Shown here: one piece after another, positions 61,710 through 64,000 of the stretch | Numbering within the stretch: the first letter of the stretch is position 1 | Layout: every line of letters starts with the position of its first letter | DNA from: Crocinitomicaceae bacterium | GTDB taxonomy: Bacteria > Bacteroidota > Bacteroidia > Flavobacteriales_D > Crocinitomicaceae | Direction of reading: 5' to 3' | DNA: 64,000 bases | NCBI GenBank assembly: GCA_023957475.1 | Contig: JAMLHA010000001.1 | Location: 62,001 to 126,000 of the forward strand | Program-made: the position numbers and the translations under genes | The notes under the pieces: model-generated | Seen by the model: only the letters and a program-made list of their open reading frames with translations | Database searches by the model: none | What the model was told of the DNA's origin: nothing

Positions 61710-62528
61710 ATGTCAAAAATTAGTTTTGAAAGTTTATTAGAAGCAGGTGTTCATTTTGGACACATGAAAAGAAAGTGGAATCCAGCGATGTCTCAGTACA
61801 TCTTTGAAGAGAAAAAAGGTATTCACATTATTGACCTAAATAAGACAATAGCTCAATTAGATGTTGCTGCAGCTGCTGCTAAGCAAATTGCAAGATCTGG
61901 TAAGAAAATTCTTTTCGTTGCTACAAAAAAACAAGCAAAAGAAATCGTAGCTGAAAAAGTTACAGCTGTAAACATGCCTTATGTTACAGAACGTTGGACA
62001 GGTGGTATGTTAACAAATTTCCAAACTACACGTAAATCAATTCGTAAGATGGCAAACATCGATAAGATGAAAACGGATGGTACTTGGAATACTTTAAACA
62101 AAAGAGAACGTTTGTTCAAAGATCGTCAACGTGATAAAATGGAAAAGAACTTTGGTTCTATCGCTGATATGACTCGTCAACCAGCAGCTATTTTCATTGT
62201 TGATATTTTAAAAGAGCACATTGCAGTTGAGGAAGCAAGAAAATTGAATATTCCTATCATTGCAATGGTGGATACAAACTCAAATCCTAAATTGGTTGAT
62301 TTTCCAATCCCAGCAAATGATGATGCAACGAAATCAATCTCTATCATTTTAGATGCTATCACTGGAGCTATTAAAGAAGGTTTGGAAGATAGAAAAACAA
62401 TGAAAGATAAAGGAGTTGAGGACGAAGGAAAAGAAGTTTCTGAAGAAGCAAAACCAAAAAAAGCTAAAAAAGTTGTAGCTAAAGAGGAAGTAGCAACTGA
62501 AGAAACAGAAGAAACAAAAGAAGATTAA
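61710..62528 (+). CDS. rpsB: Small ribosomal subunit protein uS2
   Basis: Encodes the 272-residue S2. Core motifs are LLEAGVHFGHMKRKWNPAMSQYIFEEKKGIHIIDLNKT, FVATKKQAKEIV, TERWTGGMLTNFQTTRKSI and PIIAMVDTNSNPKLVDFPIPANDDATKSISII. The last 45 residues form a Lys/Glu-rich extension (EVSEEAKPKKAKKVVAKEEVATEETEETKED) as often found in Bacteroidota S2. The 139-nt leader after rpsI may hold regulatory structure. tsf follows after 24 nt. Confidence 0.98.
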   Translation: MSKISFESLLEAGVHFGHMKRKWNPAMSQYIFEEKKGIHIIDLNKTIAQLDVAAAAAKQIARSGKKILFVATKKQAKEIVAEKVTAVNMPYVTERWTGGMLTNFQTTRKSIRKMANIDKMKTDGTWNTLNKRERLFKDRQRDKMEKNFGSIADMTRQPAAIFIVDILKEHIAVEEARKLNIPIIAMVDTNSNPKLVDFPIPANDDATKSISIILDAITGAIKEGLEDRKTMKDKGVEDEGKEVSEEAKPKKAKKVVAKEEVATEETEETKED

Positions 62529-62552
62529 TTAATAGCTAAAAATTAAAATAAA

Positions 62553-63383
62553 ATGGCAATTACAGCAGCTGATGTAAATAAATTGCGTCAACAAACAGGT
62601 GCAGGAATGATGGACTGCAAAAATGCTTTGGTTGAAGCGAATGGAGATTTTGAAGCAGCTATCGATATTTTGCGTAAAAAAGGTCAAAAAGTCGCTGCAA
62701 AAAGAGGTGATAACGAAGCTAAAGAAGGATTTGTTTTAGCAGAAGTTACTCCAGATCATTCTATGGGTATTGTTTTCGCTTTAAATTGTGAAACAGACTT
62801 CGTAGCTAAAAATGATACTTATAAATCGTTGGTTGAATCGTTAATGAAGGTTGCTATGAACAACAAACCAGCTTCTGCTGATGAGTTCATGAAATTGAAA
62901 TTTGACGATAAATTAACAGTAGCAGAAAAAATTACTGAACAAGTAGGTGTGATTGGTGAAAAATTAGAAATCACTGGTTATGGTCTATTGAAAGGTGATG
63001 GAGTGGTTGCTTATAACCACCCTGGAAATCAATTGGCTACTTTGGTTGTAGTGAATAAAAACGATGACAATTCAATTGAAGCTGCTCGCCAAGTTGCTAT
63101 GCAAGTTGCAGCTATGAACCCAATTGCTTTGGATAAAGAAGGAGTTGATGCTCATACAGTTGAACGTGAAATTGAAGTTGGTAAAGAATTGGCTATCCAA
63201 GAAGGAAAACCAGCTGATATGGCTGAGAAAATCGCTCAGGGTCGTTTGAATAAATTCTTCAAAGAAAACACTTTGCTAAGCCAAGAATTTATCCGTGATA
63301 ATAAATTATCAGTAGAACAATTTTTAGATTCTACAGTGAAAGGATTAAAAGTTTCTGACTTTAAACGTACTTCACTTAGTTAA
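62553..63383 (+). CDS. tsf: Elongation factor Ts
   Basis: A 276-residue guanine-nucleotide exchange factor for EF-Tu. The N-terminal UBA-like domain (ADVNKLRQQTGAGMMDCKNALVEANGDFEAAIDILRKKGQ), the core subdomains (NCETDFVAKNDTYKSLVESLMKVAM; VVNKNDDNSIEAARQVAMQVAAMNPIAL) and the C-terminal module (GRLNKFFKENTLLSQEFIRDNKLSVEQFL) are complete. Last gene of the rpsB-tsf pair, closed by the terminator at 63402-63431. Confidence 0.98.
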   Translation: MAITAADVNKLRQQTGAGMMDCKNALVEANGDFEAAIDILRKKGQKVAAKRGDNEAKEGFVLAEVTPDHSMGIVFALNCETDFVAKNDTYKSLVESLMKVAMNNKPASADEFMKLKFDDKLTVAEKITEQVGVIGEKLEITGYGLLKGDGVVAYNHPGNQLATLVVVNKNDDNSIEAARQVAMQVAAMNPIALDKEGVDAHTVEREIEVGKELAIQEGKPADMAEKIAQGRLNKFFKENTLLSQEFIRDNKLSVEQFLDSTVKGLKVSDFKRTSLS

Positions 63384-64000
63384 TAAAAAAGTAAAATACA
63401 AAAAGACCAATTGTTTCGGCAGTTGGTCTTTTTTTGTTTATCACCATTGTTTGAAACAAATTTTGAATAGGTAATCGTGTTATTTACTTAAGTTTTGGAG
63501 TTGACAATATCTTACCGATACCAGTTGTCTCAATAAAGGGACTCAATCATAATAAAAATTAATTTTTTAAGAATAGATTCCTCGAATTCGTCATCTGAAT
63601 GACAGCATTATAATGATGCTGGAATTTAAATCCCCGTCATTTCGACGATTTATCGGAGAAATCTTATTGGGAGGACTTTGTCTCTGCTAAATAATTTTAA
63701 AAATAATTTCTAGAGGAAGGTTGCGGATATATATATTGTTTTAATTGATTGATTATAATGTATTTATAACCAATGTGTAATCCTTTCTTTTACAAATGCA
63801 CAACAGGGTTCATAAATAAAAAATTTCAGTTATTTATCACAACTATCCGAAACTTTTTAAAATGAAATGTTTAGGATTTCGAACGAAGTGAGAAATCCTC
63901 CTAGGAGAGTTTACCTGTGAAAATAGAAAACTGCCTCCAAAACAGTTACATTTATTCTAAAAAGGGGACTTTTATTCTTGACTTTGTAAAAACGCCCATG
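63384..64000. other. Gap after tsf: terminator and dispersed repeats, no gene seen
   Basis: 617 nt to the end of the window. After the terminator come words of the GTCATTTCGA ... GAGAAATCTT repeat (63632-63664), an AGTGAGAAATCCTCC piece near 63890, and AT-rich sequence with words (AATGCACAACAGG near 63796) also found at about 60580. No reading frame of useful length looks coding. Confidence 0.6.
63402..63431 (+). terminator. Rho-independent terminator of rpsB-tsf
   Basis: AAAGACCAA, a 12-nt loop and TTGGTCTTT followed by a T-run, 19 nt after the tsf stop. Confidence 0.9.

Overview
The window is a low-GC stretch of a Bacteroidota chromosome, most likely from the order Flavobacteriales (a Crocinitomicaceae/Fluviicola-like lineage is possible but cannot be shown here). 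The evidence is an alternative complex III plus heme-copper oxidase locus, type IX secretion (T9SS) sorting domains, many small FKBP-type lipoproteins, an OmpA/PD40/TPR protein with PorE-like architecture, a LytS/LytTR two-component pair with a beta-propeller sensor, and Bacteroidota promoters (TTTG, about 19 nt, TAnnTTTG) ahead of many genes.

Layout. 1-4939: the end of an alternative complex III operon (actE partial, actF) followed by cytochrome oxidase subunits II and I. 5087-9330: a DUF4442 protein, a lipoprotein, ruvB, queG and apaG. 9646-13185: frr, two unrecognised minus-strand genes, a decayed T9SS type-B surface protein and an FMN reductase. 13242-16360 (minus strand): tRNA-Gln, a small conserved gene, pnp and rpsO. 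16525-25915: FKBP isomerases, a TPR protein, a PorE-like OmpA protein, NADH dehydrogenase II, a pRiA4b ORF-3-like protein, a methyltransferase and a TraB/GumN protein. 25912-33160: a dicarboxylate/amino-acid symporter, nnr, uvrA and the rpsF-rpsR-rplI operon.

33268-57000 is the accessory part. It holds a type III restriction-modification locus whose mod and res genes are separated by a frameshifted membrane gene and a DUF1016 (YhcG) nuclease. Next comes a BtrH-like acyltransferase with ABC transporter, acyl carrier protein, ketosynthase and chain-length-factor genes, split by an AbiE toxin-antitoxin pair. A two-component system follows. Last is a row of three single-gene modules (AAA/DUF4143 ATPase, Bro-N/DinD-like gene, second AAA/DUF4143 ATPase), each bounded by copies of the same GAAA-loop hairpin. 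An IS982-family element sits inside one copy with a 5-bp target duplication. 57101-63383: a seven-repeat beta-propeller T9SS cargo, rmuC, rplM-rpsI, rpsB and tsf.

The most unusual signals are: (i) the hairpin-bounded modules; (ii) 12-bp inverted repeats with an 18-nt spacer, identical in geometry but not in sequence, at the promoters of both DUF4143 ATPases; (iii) two matched operators, each paired with its own promoter box, ahead of abiEi; (iv) the BtrH-ABC-ACP-KS-CLF locus; and (v) dispersed intergenic repeats that have entered gene ends. All calls come from reading the sequence; no database search was run.
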